A stretch of DNA of 64,000 nt, taken from assembly GCA_044337515.1 (NCBI GenBank), contig JBIINK010000007.1, positions 1-64,000 of the forward strand. The letters run 5' to 3'. The position numbers and the translations under genes were made by a program. The notes beneath the pieces are model-generated. The model saw only the letters and a program-made list of their open reading frames with translations, did not search any database and was not told the origin of the DNA. Source of the stretch: CAJBVG01 sp044337515 (GTDB lineage Bacteria > Bacteroidota > Bacteroidia > Sphingobacteriales > Sphingobacteriaceae). Shown piece after piece: positions 27,895 to 36,910 of this stretch (position 1 is the stretch's first letter; the number at the start of each line of letters is the position of its first letter).

Positions 27895-29697
27895 ATGAAA
27901 CGAATACTCCAACTCTTTTTTGTTTTAATGCTTATAGGCGGAACTGTTTTTGCACAACGAAGCAATAACGAGGCTTTAGCTAAAGAGTATTTCAAGAATG
28001 GGGAGTATGATAAGTCTGAAACAATTTACATTAAGCTCTACCAAGCTGATCCAACGAATACAGAATATTACAACAAATACTTCCAGTGCTTGGTTATTCA
28101 AAAGAAATATAACGATGCAGAGAAGCTAGTTAAGAAAATGTTAAAACGTACAAATAGTTATCCAGTCTATTATATTGATTTAGGGTTGTTGTATGATATG
28201 CAAACACTGCCAGACAAGGCAAAGAAACAATATGAGGAAGCTTTAAAACGGATGCAACCCGATTTAATGATGTTGGTCGATGTTTGTGCTAATTTCACTG
28301 AAGCAAATTTATACGATTACGCACTAAGGTCTATTGACAAAGGAAGAAAGTTAAGCAACAACCCAACATTAATGAGTGTTGATGCTTCTAAAATTTATAG
28401 TCTGCAAAATAACAAACAAGGAATCATAGAAGAACAACTAAACCTGTTCGAACAAAACGCCTACGATCAAGAACAAATCCAACAAACCTTTCAGGATTAT
28501 TTTACAGATGCAAAAGATTATGATTTGTTGAAAGTAGTACTGTTACAAAAACTTCAGAAATTTCCCGATCAACAATTTTATTCAGACTTATTAATTTGGA
28601 CATTCATACAGCAACAAAATTTTGAAGCTGCATTTATGCAAAGTTTAGCCATGGATAAACGTTTGTCGGAAAATGGTCAACGCCTGTATTCATTAGGGGT
28701 TTACTGTAAGAACAATAAACAATATGAAGTGGCTAGTAAAGCCTTTAAAGCAGTAGTTGATAAAGGAAATTCATCACCATTTTATTTGCCTTGTAGACAA
28801 TTACTATTAACTACACAAAAAGAAAAAATTACATCAAGTGTTTATTCGCAGAACGATATACTCACCTTAGAAAGTAATTACAAAACCTACTTACAAGATT
28901 TCGGCGAGCAATCGAACACTGCAGAAACCATGAGAGAATATGCAGAACTCTTAGCCTTGTATTTAAACAAGTCAGCTCAGGCAATAGATATTCTAAAGAA
29001 AATTATTGATAATCGATTTGGAATCACATCTTTCTTATCGCAATGTAAATTAGATTTAGGCGATTACTATTTGTATAGTGGTGAAATTTGGGAAGCAGCG
29101 TTGTTGTATGGGCAAGTCGACAAAGCTTATAAAGACGAGCCTTTGGGGCAAATGGCAAAATATAGGAATGCTCGCTTATCTTATTATGCTGGGGAATTTG
29201 ATTGGTCGAAAGCGCAACTGGATATTTTAAAAGCGAGTACATCACAGTTGATCGCAAATGATGCCTTAAATTTAAGTTTGTTGATTTCAGATAATCAAAA
29301 TGTAGACACCAATCAGCAAGCCTTGCGATTATTTGCATCGGCAGATTTGTTGGTTTATCAACATCAATACAAATCAGCGATTGTAAAATTAGATTCCATT
29401 GATACCCTATTTCCGGTAAATGATTTAGATGATGATATTCTGTGGTTAAAATCTACAATTGAAATGAATGAGCAGAATTTCGGACAAGCGATTGAGCATT
29501 ACCGAAAAATTGTAGATCAGTATAAAGATGGCATTTGGGCTGATGATGCTTTATTTGCTATTGCAGAGGCATATCAATTTAAATTAAAGAATACTGAATT
29601 GGCGATGAAAGCTTATCAGCAATTAATAGAAGATTTCCCAGGGAGCTTATTTATGGTAGAAGCCAGGAAGCGATACCGATTACTTAGGGGAAGTTGA
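27895..29697 (+). CDS. secreted TPR-repeat protein
   Basis: A 600-aa protein with a signal peptide (about 1-20, GGTVFAQ). The rest is helical repeat of TPR type: EYFKNGEYDKSETIYIKLYQADP near the start and FGQAIEHYRKIVDQYKDG and AMKAYQQLIEDFPGS at the end. It probably sits in the periplasm or is tethered by partners as an assembly scaffold. No catalytic motif was found. It is divergent from the S9 peptidase gene with 153 nt between starts. Confidence 0.8.
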   Translation: MKRILQLFFVLMLIGGTVFAQRSNNEALAKEYFKNGEYDKSETIYIKLYQADPTNTEYYNKYFQCLVIQKKYNDAEKLVKKMLKRTNSYPVYYIDLGLLYDMQTLPDKAKKQYEEALKRMQPDLMMLVDVCANFTEANLYDYALRSIDKGRKLSNNPTLMSVDASKIYSLQNNKQGIIEEQLNLFEQNAYDQEQIQQTFQDYFTDAKDYDLLKVVLLQKLQKFPDQQFYSDLLIWTFIQQQNFEAAFMQSLAMDKRLSENGQRLYSLGVYCKNNKQYEVASKAFKAVVDKGNSSPFYLPCRQLLLTTQKEKITSSVYSQNDILTLESNYKTYLQDFGEQSNTAETMREYAELLALYLNKSAQAIDILKKIIDNRFGITSFLSQCKLDLGDYYLYSGEIWEAALLYGQVDKAYKDEPLGQMAKYRNARLSYYAGEFDWSKAQLDILKASTSQLIANDALNLSLLISDNQNVDTNQQALRLFASADLLVYQHQYKSAIVKLDSIDTLFPVNDLDDDILWLKSTIEMNEQNFGQAIEHYRKIVDQYKDGIWADDALFAIAEAYQFKLKNTELAMKAYQQLIEDFPGSLFMVEARKRYRLLRGS

Positions 29698-29708
29698 GAG
29701 AATAATTA

Positions 29709-29716
29709 TAAATTTG
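29709..29716 (+). promoter_or_regulatory. -7 promoter box of the DUF4286 gene
   Basis: TAAATTTG matches TAnnTTTG, 17 nt upstream of the ATG at 29734. It would drive the DUF4286 gene and rfbC together. Confidence 0.5.
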
Positions 29717-29733
29717 CAGAAAATTAAATTCAA

Positions 29734-30036
29734 ATGGTATTATACAGTGTTACAGTAAATGTTGCAGATGAAGTGCATGAGGAGTGGTTACAATGGATGA
29801 GAGAGGTTCATGTGCCCGATGTAATGAACACAGGTTGTTTTGTATCAAATAAAATTATGCGATTGAAAGATCCTATTCAAGATGGCAATACATACTCGTT
29901 TCAATATTTTGCTGAGACCGATGCGATACTTACACAGTACCTCGAAGTTTATGCTCCTGCCTTAAGAGCAGATGTTGATAGCAAATTTGCAAATCAATAC
30001 TTAGCATTTCGTACCATTTTAGACGTGATTGAATAA
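29734..30036 (+). CDS. DUF4286 family protein
   Basis: A 100-aa protein of ferredoxin-like alpha/beta character, with VTVNVADEVHEEWLQWMREVHVPDVMNTGCF near the N-terminus. That is the pattern of DUF4286, a small dimeric alpha-beta-barrel-like family common in Bacteroidota. The function is unknown. Its stop shares one base with the rfbC start (TAATG), so the two are coupled in translation, though no shared pathway is evident. Confidence 0.85.
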   Translation: MVLYSVTVNVADEVHEEWLQWMREVHVPDVMNTGCFVSNKIMRLKDPIQDGNTYSFQYFAETDAILTQYLEVYAPALRADVDSKFANQYLAFRTILDVIE

Positions 30037-30578
30037 TGGAAGTAACTACAACTCCAATAGAAGGCTTGCTTGTTTTGCAACCTAAAATCTGGAAAGATGA
30101 TAGAGGATATTTTTTCGAAAGTTTTAGAGCCGATGTATTTTCGAAATTAAATATTGATGTGAGCTTTGTTCAGGATAATCAATCACTTTCACAGAAGGGA
30201 ACAATAAGAGGATTGCATTTTCAAGTATCACCAAATGAACAAGGAAAATTAGTGAGGGTAGTACAAGGAAGAGTACTCGATGTTGTATTAGATATACGCA
30301 AAAACTCGCCAACATACGGGCAGCATTTTGCTATAGAGCTAAATGCAGAAAATCAAACTCAATTTTTTATCCCACCAGGATTTGCACATGGTTTCTCAAC
30401 CCTAGAAGACAATACTATATTTTGCTATAAATGTACCAACTACTATAGTAAAGCAGACGAAGGTGGAGTACTATTCAACGACCCAGCTTTAGGTATTGAT
30501 TGGAAAGTAGAGGGATTGTTCGTATCCGACAAAGACAAGGAACTGCCTACGTTTGCAGAGTTTGTAAGTCCGTTTTAA
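30036..30578 (+). CDS. rfbC: dTDP-4-dehydrorhamnose 3,5-epimerase
   Basis: RmlC epimerises the 4-keto sugar nucleotide on the path to dTDP-L-rhamnose for surface polysaccharide. The 180-aa cupin has the family's IRGLHFQ with catalytic His61, Lys71 in QGKLVRV, DVVLDIRKNSPTYG, and FIPPGFAHGF with His118, plus aromatic residues Tyr131 and Tyr136 near the active site. Length is normal. rfbA, rfbB and rfbD are not in the window. It is coupled to the DUF4286 gene. Confidence 0.95.
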   Translation: MEVTTTPIEGLLVLQPKIWKDDRGYFFESFRADVFSKLNIDVSFVQDNQSLSQKGTIRGLHFQVSPNEQGKLVRVVQGRVLDVVLDIRKNSPTYGQHFAIELNAENQTQFFIPPGFAHGFSTLEDNTIFCYKCTNYYSKADEGGVLFNDPALGIDWKVEGLFVSDKDKELPTFAEFVSPF

Positions 30579-30596
30579 TCAGACAAAATCTATATT

Positions 30597-30646
30597 ATAC
30601 TTAGAGATTTATTTTCCCTTATCGAAAATACTTAGAGTCTTTATTT
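30597..30646. repeat. imperfect direct repeat between convergent genes
   Basis: ATACTTAGAG followed by a T-rich stretch occurs at 30597 and again at 30628, a period of 31 nt. It lies between rfbC and the GH5 gene and reaches into the end of the GH5 coding region. No convincing hairpin terminator was seen. Confidence 0.5.
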
Positions 30647-31903
30647 TATCATTTTTGAAATGATAGAGTCCTTATATTTTATTAAATATACCCCAGGTTC
30701 TAAATAACTTAAATTATCAATTTTAGAGTTGATGATTATACGAGAGTTAATGTACCTACCTTGTAAATCATAGATACTTATTTCTTCACCATCTGTGATA
30801 CCATTTACCATTATATGGTCAATAAATGGATTTGGGGATAAATTATAACCCTGCTTAGGGATTTCATTTTCGTTTATATTTAATGGAAGGCAAGTAGTAT
30901 TTAAGTGATTTAGCAAAGTGCTCATTTGTGGTTTATCAATATTATTTGATGGTTCTATGGATAGAATATAATTCCCCCACCATGGGCCACCTGCCCAATA
31001 TGTTCCATTAATACAATTTGTTTTTAAATAGTTTAAGAAATTATCAAGAACAACTAACCAACGAGCATCATTAGCCGGAACTCCGTATTCACCAATAAAG
31101 CCATTCAGTTTATTTGTCTTTAACCAATTTACAAATGGAGTTGCTCTAGTGACACCAGTATTAGGATTAGCACCTTCAGTAACATAATCTGTATCGTATG
31201 ATCCAGATGCATCATTATCAAAATATACATGAGCTTCAAAAGTTAGATTTTTTGCTGGATCTATTAGATTTTTTAAATTATCACTGTATTGTATCCATCG
31301 AGCAGCCGAACTCCAACTATCACCACCAACTATTATTCTTGTAACAGTATCATTAGTTCTAATCCCATTTATAATTTCTTGAGCAATATTGAACCATTTT
31401 GCACTAGTTAGCATATCATGGGGTTCGTTCATTATGCCATATCCCCAAATATTTGAATTTGACTTTAATTCGAATGCTAGTTTAGTCCATAAATCTTTTG
31501 CGTTAGCAATACTTAAACTAGGTGATCCAATAATAACCTCTGTTCCATTTAATGTATATCTGCAATAATTATGTAAATCAATAATTACAAGCATATTTCG
31601 ATTTTGCGCTAACTGCAGAAAATTTTTAATTCGTAATAATTCTGGACCATTTATTGGACCATTTAAAGTTGGTTGAACTCTTTCCCATCTTATTGGTAAG
31701 CGTATTAATTTTAATCCTTTCGAATTATAGTAATCCAATTCCCCACTTGTAGGGTAAGTGTAATCACTATTAAATATGCCAGGCATATTTGCACCAAATT
31801 CAGCACCAGCTAAATTTACTCCAAAAGGTATTTGCGAAAATGAATCGTTTTTATTTAAAAAGAAAAAGATGATTACAATAAGGATGACTGTATATTTTTT
31901 CAT
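30641..31903 (-). CDS. GH5-type glycosidase with T9SS sorting domain
   Basis: A 420-aa secreted enzyme with a signal peptide (about 1-24, NDSFSQ). The (beta/alpha)8 domain of glycoside hydrolase family 5 shows GLKLIRLPIRWERVQP, DLHNYCRY, acid/base Glu160 in GIMNEPHDM and nucleophile Glu272 in FIGEYGV. A C-terminal type A T9SS domain (about 345-420: LSPNPFIDHIMV, ending IISKMIK) directs export. Likely substrates are beta-1,4-glucans or related beta-glycans; the exact substrate cannot be read from sequence. It is a single gene on minus. Confidence 0.92.
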   Translation of the reverse strand: MKKYTVILIVIIFFFLNKNDSFSQIPFGVNLAGAEFGANMPGIFNSDYTYPTSGELDYYNSKGLKLIRLPIRWERVQPTLNGPINGPELLRIKNFLQLAQNRNMLVIIDLHNYCRYTLNGTEVIIGSPSLSIANAKDLWTKLAFELKSNSNIWGYGIMNEPHDMLTSAKWFNIAQEIINGIRTNDTVTRIIVGGDSWSSAARWIQYSDNLKNLIDPAKNLTFEAHVYFDNDASGSYDTDYVTEGANPNTGVTRATPFVNWLKTNKLNGFIGEYGVPANDARWLVVLDNFLNYLKTNCINGTYWAGGPWWGNYILSIEPSNNIDKPQMSTLLNHLNTTCLPLNINENEIPKQGYNLSPNPFIDHIMVNGITDGEEISIYDLQGRYINSRIIINSKIDNLSYLEPGVYLIKYKDSIISKMIK

Positions 31904-32014
31904 AAGGTTAGGTGTAGAAATATTTAATATAAATGTAATGTAGTTTTTTTTATTTCTTTATACTTATCCTGTAATGTTAATTTAATAAGTATTTACTATA
32001 CAATTTAATATAGT

Positions 32015-32968
32015 TTAATCTATTTTGTATATGGTTCTGTTCTTATCACCTATTGTTTTAAATAGACTCAATTCCACACCCTTTTTCAGATCCCTACTTG
32101 CCGTAGCAGATGAAAGATCTTTAAATATATTCATATAATCTTTTCGTGTAAATCTATTTACACCCAATGAAACAAAGTATTCCAACCGGTCGATGTCCTT
32201 TAATGTCCTATTATTATACGAAAGAATACTTTCGAGTGAATTATTAATAACACCAAGCATATACTCAATGAACAGTGTTGATTTTCCAGATTTATCGGAG
32301 AGTGCTAATGATTTGTAATATTGTTTTTGAGTCTGACTAATTAATGTTTCAAAAGGTAGAAATTCAAAGATGGGATATTCCGATTTTAGAATTAAATTTT
32401 GCCATAATCTTCCCATTCTCCTATTTCCATCCTGAAAAGGGTGTATAAATTCCATTTCATAATGAAATACACAACTTTTAATGATTATTAACTCGTCAGA
32501 TTTATTTAGATATTCAAATAAATCATTCATCAAATAAGGTACATTTTTATGAGGTGGGGCTAAATGAGTTAATTTATTACCTTTCACAACGCCAACACTA
32601 TTTTGTCTATATTTCCCGCCATCATCTAATAAACCATGCATTAGTTTCTGATGTGCCTTTAAGAAATGCTTTTCAGATAAAAAGTTAAAATCGCTTAACG
32701 ATTCGTAAACTTTTATAGCATTTAACACTTCTAATATATCTTTTTTAGGGCCAGTTACTTTTTTGTTTTCAATAATTGCAGTTATTTGCTCCTCAGTAAT
32801 TGTATTCCCTTCTATTTCTAAAGTAGATTGAATAGTCTTTATTCTGTTTTGTTTTCGAAGTAGAGGAGATTGCTTATTTAGGTAATTAGCATTTACTTCT
32901 CCTAGTTTTTCGGATATAGCACTTACTAATTTTAAAATGCCAGGACTAATATCATATGGTGGTTTCAT
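32015..32968 (-). CDS. class II Fic protein with C-terminal winged helix
   Basis: Fic enzymes transfer AMP or a similar moiety onto protein hydroxyl groups. The core motif HPFQDGNRRMGR starts at His180 (numbering from ATG 32980). The autoinhibitory motif of class II Fic proteins, TLEIEG (Thr53, Glu57, Gly58), lies N-terminal, so activity should be self-restrained. The last 55 residues (NRFTRKDYMNIFKDLSSATASRDL) look like a winged helix. The start could be ATG 32980 or ATG 32968; the latter places an operator-like palindrome fully upstream. It is a free-standing gene with its own consensus promoter. Confidence 0.93.
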   Translation of the reverse strand: MKPPYDISPGILKLVSAISEKLGEVNANYLNKQSPLLRKQNRIKTIQSTLEIEGNTITEEQITAIIENKKVTGPKKDILEVLNAIKVYESLSDFNFLSEKHFLKAHQKLMHGLLDDGGKYRQNSVGVVKGNKLTHLAPPHKNVPYLMNDLFEYLNKSDELIIIKSCVFHYEMEFIHPFQDGNRRMGRLWQNLILKSEYPIFEFLPFETLISQTQKQYYKSLALSDKSGKSTLFIEYMLGVINNSLESILSYNNRTLKDIDRLEYFVSLGVNRFTRKDYMNIFKDLSSATASRDLKKGVELSLFKTIGDKNRTIYKID

Positions 32969-32993
32969 TGATAGTATCATTTGATACTATCAA
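32968..32993. promoter_or_regulatory. perfect 12-bp inverted repeat at the Fic gene start
   Basis: TTGATAGTATCA (32968-32979) and TGATACTATCAA (32982-32993) are perfect inverted copies 2 nt apart. They cover part of the -7 box, the predicted transcription start and the ATG at 32980. This is the geometry of a repressor operator, possibly for the winged helix of Fic itself. Confidence 0.8.
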
Positions 32994-33021
32994 AAATAGA
33001 ATATTTTCCAATATATTCAAA
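32991..33021 (-). promoter_or_regulatory. consensus promoter of the Fic gene
   Basis: On minus, TTTG (33018-33021) and TATTTTTG (32991-32998) are separated by 19 nt, a full match to the Bacteroidota TTTG-N19-TAnnTTTG promoter. Confidence 0.75.
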
Positions 33022-33118
33022 AATTATTGGCCGAAACTAATCCTCCATTGGCATCACGATTTCACCAATGGTTGGGAGTCCATTATAAATAGGGCACTAG
33101 AAAAATTAAATCTAGTGT

Positions 33119-34147
33119 CTAATTATTATTATCAGATTTCAAGAAATCATAAACCGTTTTTGAGACATTGCTCAATACGCTTGGGAGTTTCGCTACCTCT
33201 TTTCCTTGAGTCATAATTGTAAGTAAATAAGGCGAATTATCTAGATAAATGATGCCTGATTCAGAAAGCTGATGTATAGACCGATTATTTCTATCGCCCC
33301 ATTCACCAAATTTATGAATGATATTGATGTTTCCAGGTAAACCACTTTGCATACCCTCATTGAAATCGCATTCATTTAAAAGCTCACATGCATACTCTGC
33401 ATTGCGAATGGTGATATACCCACCATTGTAAATTACATTTAAGAACACGGAATAATCTTTTGCTGAAATTTGATAATTTACATCATGTATATCTGGAACG
33501 ATTAACCCAAAGTCTGAAAACATTTTTTTGAAAGCATTTTCATCAACATTTTCATTTAGTAAATAAGTAGCATTATTATCTGAATAGGCAATCATGTATT
33601 TAAGTAACTCTTTAATGGTATAACTTTTTTCAGGTTCAATTTTTTTCGATTTATACGTTTGATTCGGTAAACCTTGTAATGGATGAAACACAATTTTTTT
33701 ATTTAATGTGCCAGGATTTCTCTCCTCCATTTGTAAATAAGTCATTAATAAAGGCAATTTAATCAGAGAGGCAGGATGAAATTGATCTTCTTCGTTTATA
33801 GTAATGAAATCACGACTATTCAATATTTTCAAATAAACTGAAGCTTTATCAATGTTCCCCATTCGTTTATTTTGTTCAATAATTTCAATAATGCTTGATT
33901 TTAATTTATTGTAATTTGTTGAATCGCAAGTCTTATTGCTATATAATAATGGTTTAATAAATTTATACCCAACTAATCGTTTCGATTCAACTTCGCAGGA
34001 ATTTGTAGAATGCACTTCAATAACTTTTGGTTGATTTTCTACAACTCTTTTGTGTTTACTTTTTTCAGCAAAAACGAATACTGAAAGTAAGCTGCTTACC
34101 GCTGATATTAATACCAAGCTAATAAGACTAAATCGTTTATTTAGCAT
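33119..34147 (-). CDS. class A beta-lactamase-like serine hydrolase
   Basis: A 342-aa protein with an N-terminal membrane anchor or signal (about 6-27, LISLVLISAVSSLLSVFVF). The penicillin-binding fold motifs are SxxK at Ser127-Lys130 (HPASLIKLPLL), SDN at 189-191, and KFG at 279-281 in the place of the usual KTG. A linker of about 80 residues precedes the domain. The family includes beta-lactamases and peptidoglycan-acting hydrolases; with KFG and a long linker, a cell-wall role is at least as likely as drug hydrolysis. It lies upstream of the Fic gene but is separated from it by the Fic promoter. Confidence 0.82.
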   Translation of the reverse strand: MLNKRFSLISLVLISAVSSLLSVFVFAEKSKHKRVVENQPKVIEVHSTNSCEVESKRLVGYKFIKPLLYSNKTCDSTNYNKLKSSIIEIIEQNKRMGNIDKASVYLKILNSRDFITINEEDQFHPASLIKLPLLMTYLQMEERNPGTLNKKIVFHPLQGLPNQTYKSKKIEPEKSYTIKELLKYMIAYSDNNATYLLNENVDENAFKKMFSDFGLIVPDIHDVNYQISAKDYSVFLNVIYNGGYITIRNAEYACELLNECDFNEGMQSGLPGNINIIHKFGEWGDRNNRSIHQLSESGIIYLDNSPYLLTIMTQGKEVAKLPSVLSNVSKTVYDFLKSDNNN

Positions 34148-34351
34148 TTTGTTTAATAGTAAAATAATTTGTATTCAATTTGCTCATAGACTTAGCACAA
34201 ACCATTCTGAATACAAAATAGAAATGATCAATTACTATATTAAATTTTGAGCGTAGGTTTTAATTTACCTATTTAGATCACATATAAACGGGGGTGTTTA
34301 TCTGTATGTGACAAGTAAAGCTAGTGCTTTTTTATGTTATTATTCAAAAAA

Positions 34352-34395
34352 AAATCGGAGTGATAAGCCGCCCAAAGACAACCCCACTCCGATTT
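34352..34395 (-). terminator. hairpin terminator of the OmpA-like gene
   Basis: AAATCGGAGTG (34352-34362) pairs with CACTCCGATTT (34385-34395), with an A-run at 34346-34354 that is a T-run on minus. The arm core TCGGAGTG is shared with the hairpin at 48952-48975. Confidence 0.75.
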
Positions 34396-34414
34396 AATTA
34401 TATTTCATTTACGC

Positions 34415-34438
34415 ATCTGCACATCTGCACATCTGCAC
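34415..34438. repeat. three tandem ATCTGCAC octamers
   Basis: Three exact copies of an 8-nt unit lie directly after the OmpA-like stop codon (minus strand). They are part of the short word-repeat class that recurs at gene ends in this window. Confidence 0.85.
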
Positions 34439-34440
34439 AT

Positions 34441-35331
34441 TTATTTTAAGTCTTCATTCAACAAATTATACAACACATCCAATTTCGGTGTTAATATAAT
34501 TTCAATACGTCTGTTTTTACTACGTGAATCTGCAGTATTCATTTTCTCTACTGGAAGAATTTCACCTCTTCCCGATGCAGTAACTCTCAATGGATCTAAC
34601 TTCTGTGTTTCAGTTAAGAAACGAACTACTGCTGTAGAACGTAACACACTTAAATCCCAGTTATCTTTTATCTGTCCAAGGTTACTTACCTTCATGTTGT
34701 CAGTATGTCCTTCTACTAAGATGTTAATATCAGCTTGAGTTTGTAATACTTTCGCAAGTTCTGTTAACGCTTCTTTACCACGTTCATCTATTTCAATACT
34801 ACCTGAACTGAATAATAATTTATCTGTTAAAGAAACATACACCTTTCCATCCTTAATGTTTACAGTCAATCCGCTCTTATTAAAGCCAAGCAATGCATTT
34901 TGTAATTTATCGCGTAATGCTTTTACAGCTGCATCTCTGCGTGCCATCGCATCTTCTACTTCTTGTAAACGTTTCTCACGTGCGGCTAAATTCGCTTGTG
35001 CATTTTCTAAATCTTTAATCAGCTTCTTAATCTCATCAGTACTGTTCGAACGAAGTTGTTTATAATTATCAGACAATGTATTGTACTGCTCTTGCAAGTT
35101 GTTTAAGCGTGAAGTCAGTGAAGATACTTGTTGTCTTAAATCATTAATCGTATCTCTATGAAAAGCTAATGCTTTAGTTAAGCTGTCGATTTTAATGTTT
35201 GCAATATTTAATCCATTTTGTAATGAATCTCTTTCGTGTTGCATCGCTAAAAATTTCTTTTTAGGAACTACACATGATGCCATTAATACAACTGCCAAAA
35301 GAAGAAATAATGGAGATATAAGTTTTTTCAT
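34441..35331 (-). CDS. OmpA-family lipoprotein with coiled coil
   Basis: A 296-aa protein with lipobox MASC (Cys20). A long coiled coil spans about 30-145 (LAMQHERDSLQNGLNIANIK and the Ala/Glu-rich stretch after it). A C-terminal OmpA-like peptidoglycan-binding domain (about 165-285) carries VEGHTDNMKV and RSKNRRIEIILTP. It should tether an envelope membrane to the cell wall by binding diaminopimelate. It stands alone, with a TAACTTTG -7 box upstream and a hairpin terminator downstream. Confidence 0.93.
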   Translation of the reverse strand: MKKLISPLFLLLAVVLMASCVVPKKKFLAMQHERDSLQNGLNIANIKIDSLTKALAFHRDTINDLRQQVSSLTSRLNNLQEQYNTLSDNYKQLRSNSTDEIKKLIKDLENAQANLAAREKRLQEVEDAMARRDAAVKALRDKLQNALLGFNKSGLTVNIKDGKVYVSLTDKLLFSSGSIEIDERGKEALTELAKVLQTQADINILVEGHTDNMKVSNLGQIKDNWDLSVLRSTAVVRFLTETQKLDPLRVTASGRGEILPVEKMNTADSRSKNRRIEIILTPKLDVLYNLLNEDLK

Positions 35332-35347
35332 GTTTGTTAAATTTTAA

Positions 35348-35355
35348 CAAAGTTA
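35348..35355 (-). promoter_or_regulatory. -7 promoter box of the OmpA-like gene
   Basis: The minus strand reads TAACTTTG, matching TAnnTTTG, 16 nt before the ATG. TTTG at 35373-35376 lies 17 nt upstream, slightly short for a -33 element. Confidence 0.55.
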
Positions 35356-35475
35356 AACTCCTAAGCCTATGCCAAAGTCGTTGATTTATCCACATTTATG
35401 AAATATCTGTGGAATAGTTTGATTTACAAGGGTTTCAGAAGCTAATCATTCTGTATAATTAGCCCAAAAAATTAG

Positions 35476-35483
35476 TAAATTTG
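35476..35483 (+). promoter_or_regulatory. -7 promoter box of fumC
   Basis: TAAATTTG matches TAnnTTTG, 20 nt before the fumC ATG. No TTTG was found at the -33 distance. Confidence 0.5.
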
Positions 35484-35503
35484 CATCGTTAAATTAAACA
35501 ATC

Positions 35504-36901
35504 ATGGAATTTCGTATCGAAAAAGACAGTCTCGGTGAGGTAAACGTACCTGCTGATAAATATTGGGCTGCACAAACACAACGTTCATTACAAAACTTTA
35601 AAATTGGTGGTCCCGCAGATAAAATGCCACTAGAAATTATTCGTGCCTTTGCTATTCTTAAGAAAGCAGCAGCATTAACGAATCAAGATCTAGGTGTATT
35701 AGCCGCTGATAAGGCAGCATTAATTGGTAAAGTTTGTGATGAGATTTTAGAAGGTAAACTTGATAATGAGTTTCCTTTAGTGATTTGGCAAACTGGTTCA
35801 GGAACACAAAGTAATATGAACGTAAATGAAGTGGTTGCTAACCGCGGTCACGTTATTACTGGTGGTTCTTTAATGGACGAGAAAAAAGTACTTCACCCTA
35901 ATGATGATGTGAATAAATCACAATCATCTAACGATACCTACCCAACAGCTATGCACATTGCGGCATATAAGCAAGTAGTAGAAATTACAATTCCAGGTAT
36001 GATTCAATTGAGAGATACCTTAGATAGAAAGGCGAAAGAATACATGAACGTAGTGAAAATCGGTCGTACCCATTTTATGGATGCAACTCCTCTTACACTC
36101 GGACAAGAATTCTCTGGTTATGTTCAACAAATTACCAATTCTGTAAGAGCATTAAACAATGCTTTAGAGATGGTGAAAGAATTAGCATTGGGTGGAACGG
36201 CTGTAGGTACTGGTTTAAATGCTCCAAAAGGATATGCTGAATTAGTAGCACAGAAAATTGCAGAAATTTCTGGACATCCATTTGTAACTGCTCCAAATAA
36301 ATTTGAAGCTTTAGCTGCACACGATGCCATGGTAGAATTATCAGGTGCATTAAAACGTTCTGCAGTTGCTTTAATGAAAATTGCAAACGATGTTCGTATG
36401 TTAAGTTCTGGTCCTCGTTGTGGTATCGGTGAAATTATAATTCCTGATAACGAACCAGGTTCTTCAATCATGCCAGGTAAAGTAAACCCTACTCAACCAG
36501 AAGCATTAACAATGGTTTGCGCTCAAGTGGTAGGTAATGATGTTGCCGTTTCTTTCGGTGGTGCTACTGGTCATTTCGAGTTAAACGTTTTCAAACCTTT
36601 AATTGCAGCAAACGTATTACACTCGGCTCGTTTAATTGGCGATGCTTGCGTTTCATTCAATTTAAATTGCGCAGTTGGTATTGTTCCAAATTACGCCGAC
36701 ATTAAGAAAAACCTTGATAATTCATTGATGCTTGTTACTGCTTTAAACACACATATCGGCTACGATAATGCTGCGAAAATTGCAAAGAAAGCACATAAAG
36801 AAAATAAAACATTAAAAGAAGCAGCAATCGAATTAGGTTTACTAACCGATGCTCAATTTGATGAATGGGTTCGCCCAGAAAGTATGGTTGGAAATTTATA
36901 A
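35504..36901 (+). CDS. fumC: class II fumarate hydratase
   Basis: FumC interconverts fumarate and malate in the TCA cycle as a metal-free homotetramer. The 465-aa protein carries the superfamily signature GSSIMPGKVNP at 319-329, the TGSGTQSNMNVNEV segment, and KSQSSNDTYPTAMHI. Length and motifs are normal for class II enzymes. aroE begins 9 nt after its stop, so the two genes probably share a transcript. Confidence 0.97.
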   Translation: MEFRIEKDSLGEVNVPADKYWAAQTQRSLQNFKIGGPADKMPLEIIRAFAILKKAAALTNQDLGVLAADKAALIGKVCDEILEGKLDNEFPLVIWQTGSGTQSNMNVNEVVANRGHVITGGSLMDEKKVLHPNDDVNKSQSSNDTYPTAMHIAAYKQVVEITIPGMIQLRDTLDRKAKEYMNVVKIGRTHFMDATPLTLGQEFSGYVQQITNSVRALNNALEMVKELALGGTAVGTGLNAPKGYAELVAQKIAEISGHPFVTAPNKFEALAAHDAMVELSGALKRSAVALMKIANDVRMLSSGPRCGIGEIIIPDNEPGSSIMPGKVNPTQPEALTMVCAQVVGNDVAVSFGGATGHFELNVFKPLIAANVLHSARLIGDACVSFNLNCAVGIVPNYADIKKNLDNSLMLVTALNTHIGYDNAAKIAKKAHKENKTLKEAAIELGLLTDAQFDEWVRPESMVGNL

Positions 36902-36910
36902 TTTCTAGAC

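Larger units (their letters stand above)
34148..34440. other. intergenic region with terminator and octamer repeats
   Basis: This 293-nt gap between two minus-strand genes holds the start region of the beta-lactamase-like gene, a hairpin at 34352-34395, and three tandem ATCTGCAC octamers at 34415-34438 ending at the stop of the OmpA-like gene. No reading frame of interest was seen. Confidence 0.6.
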
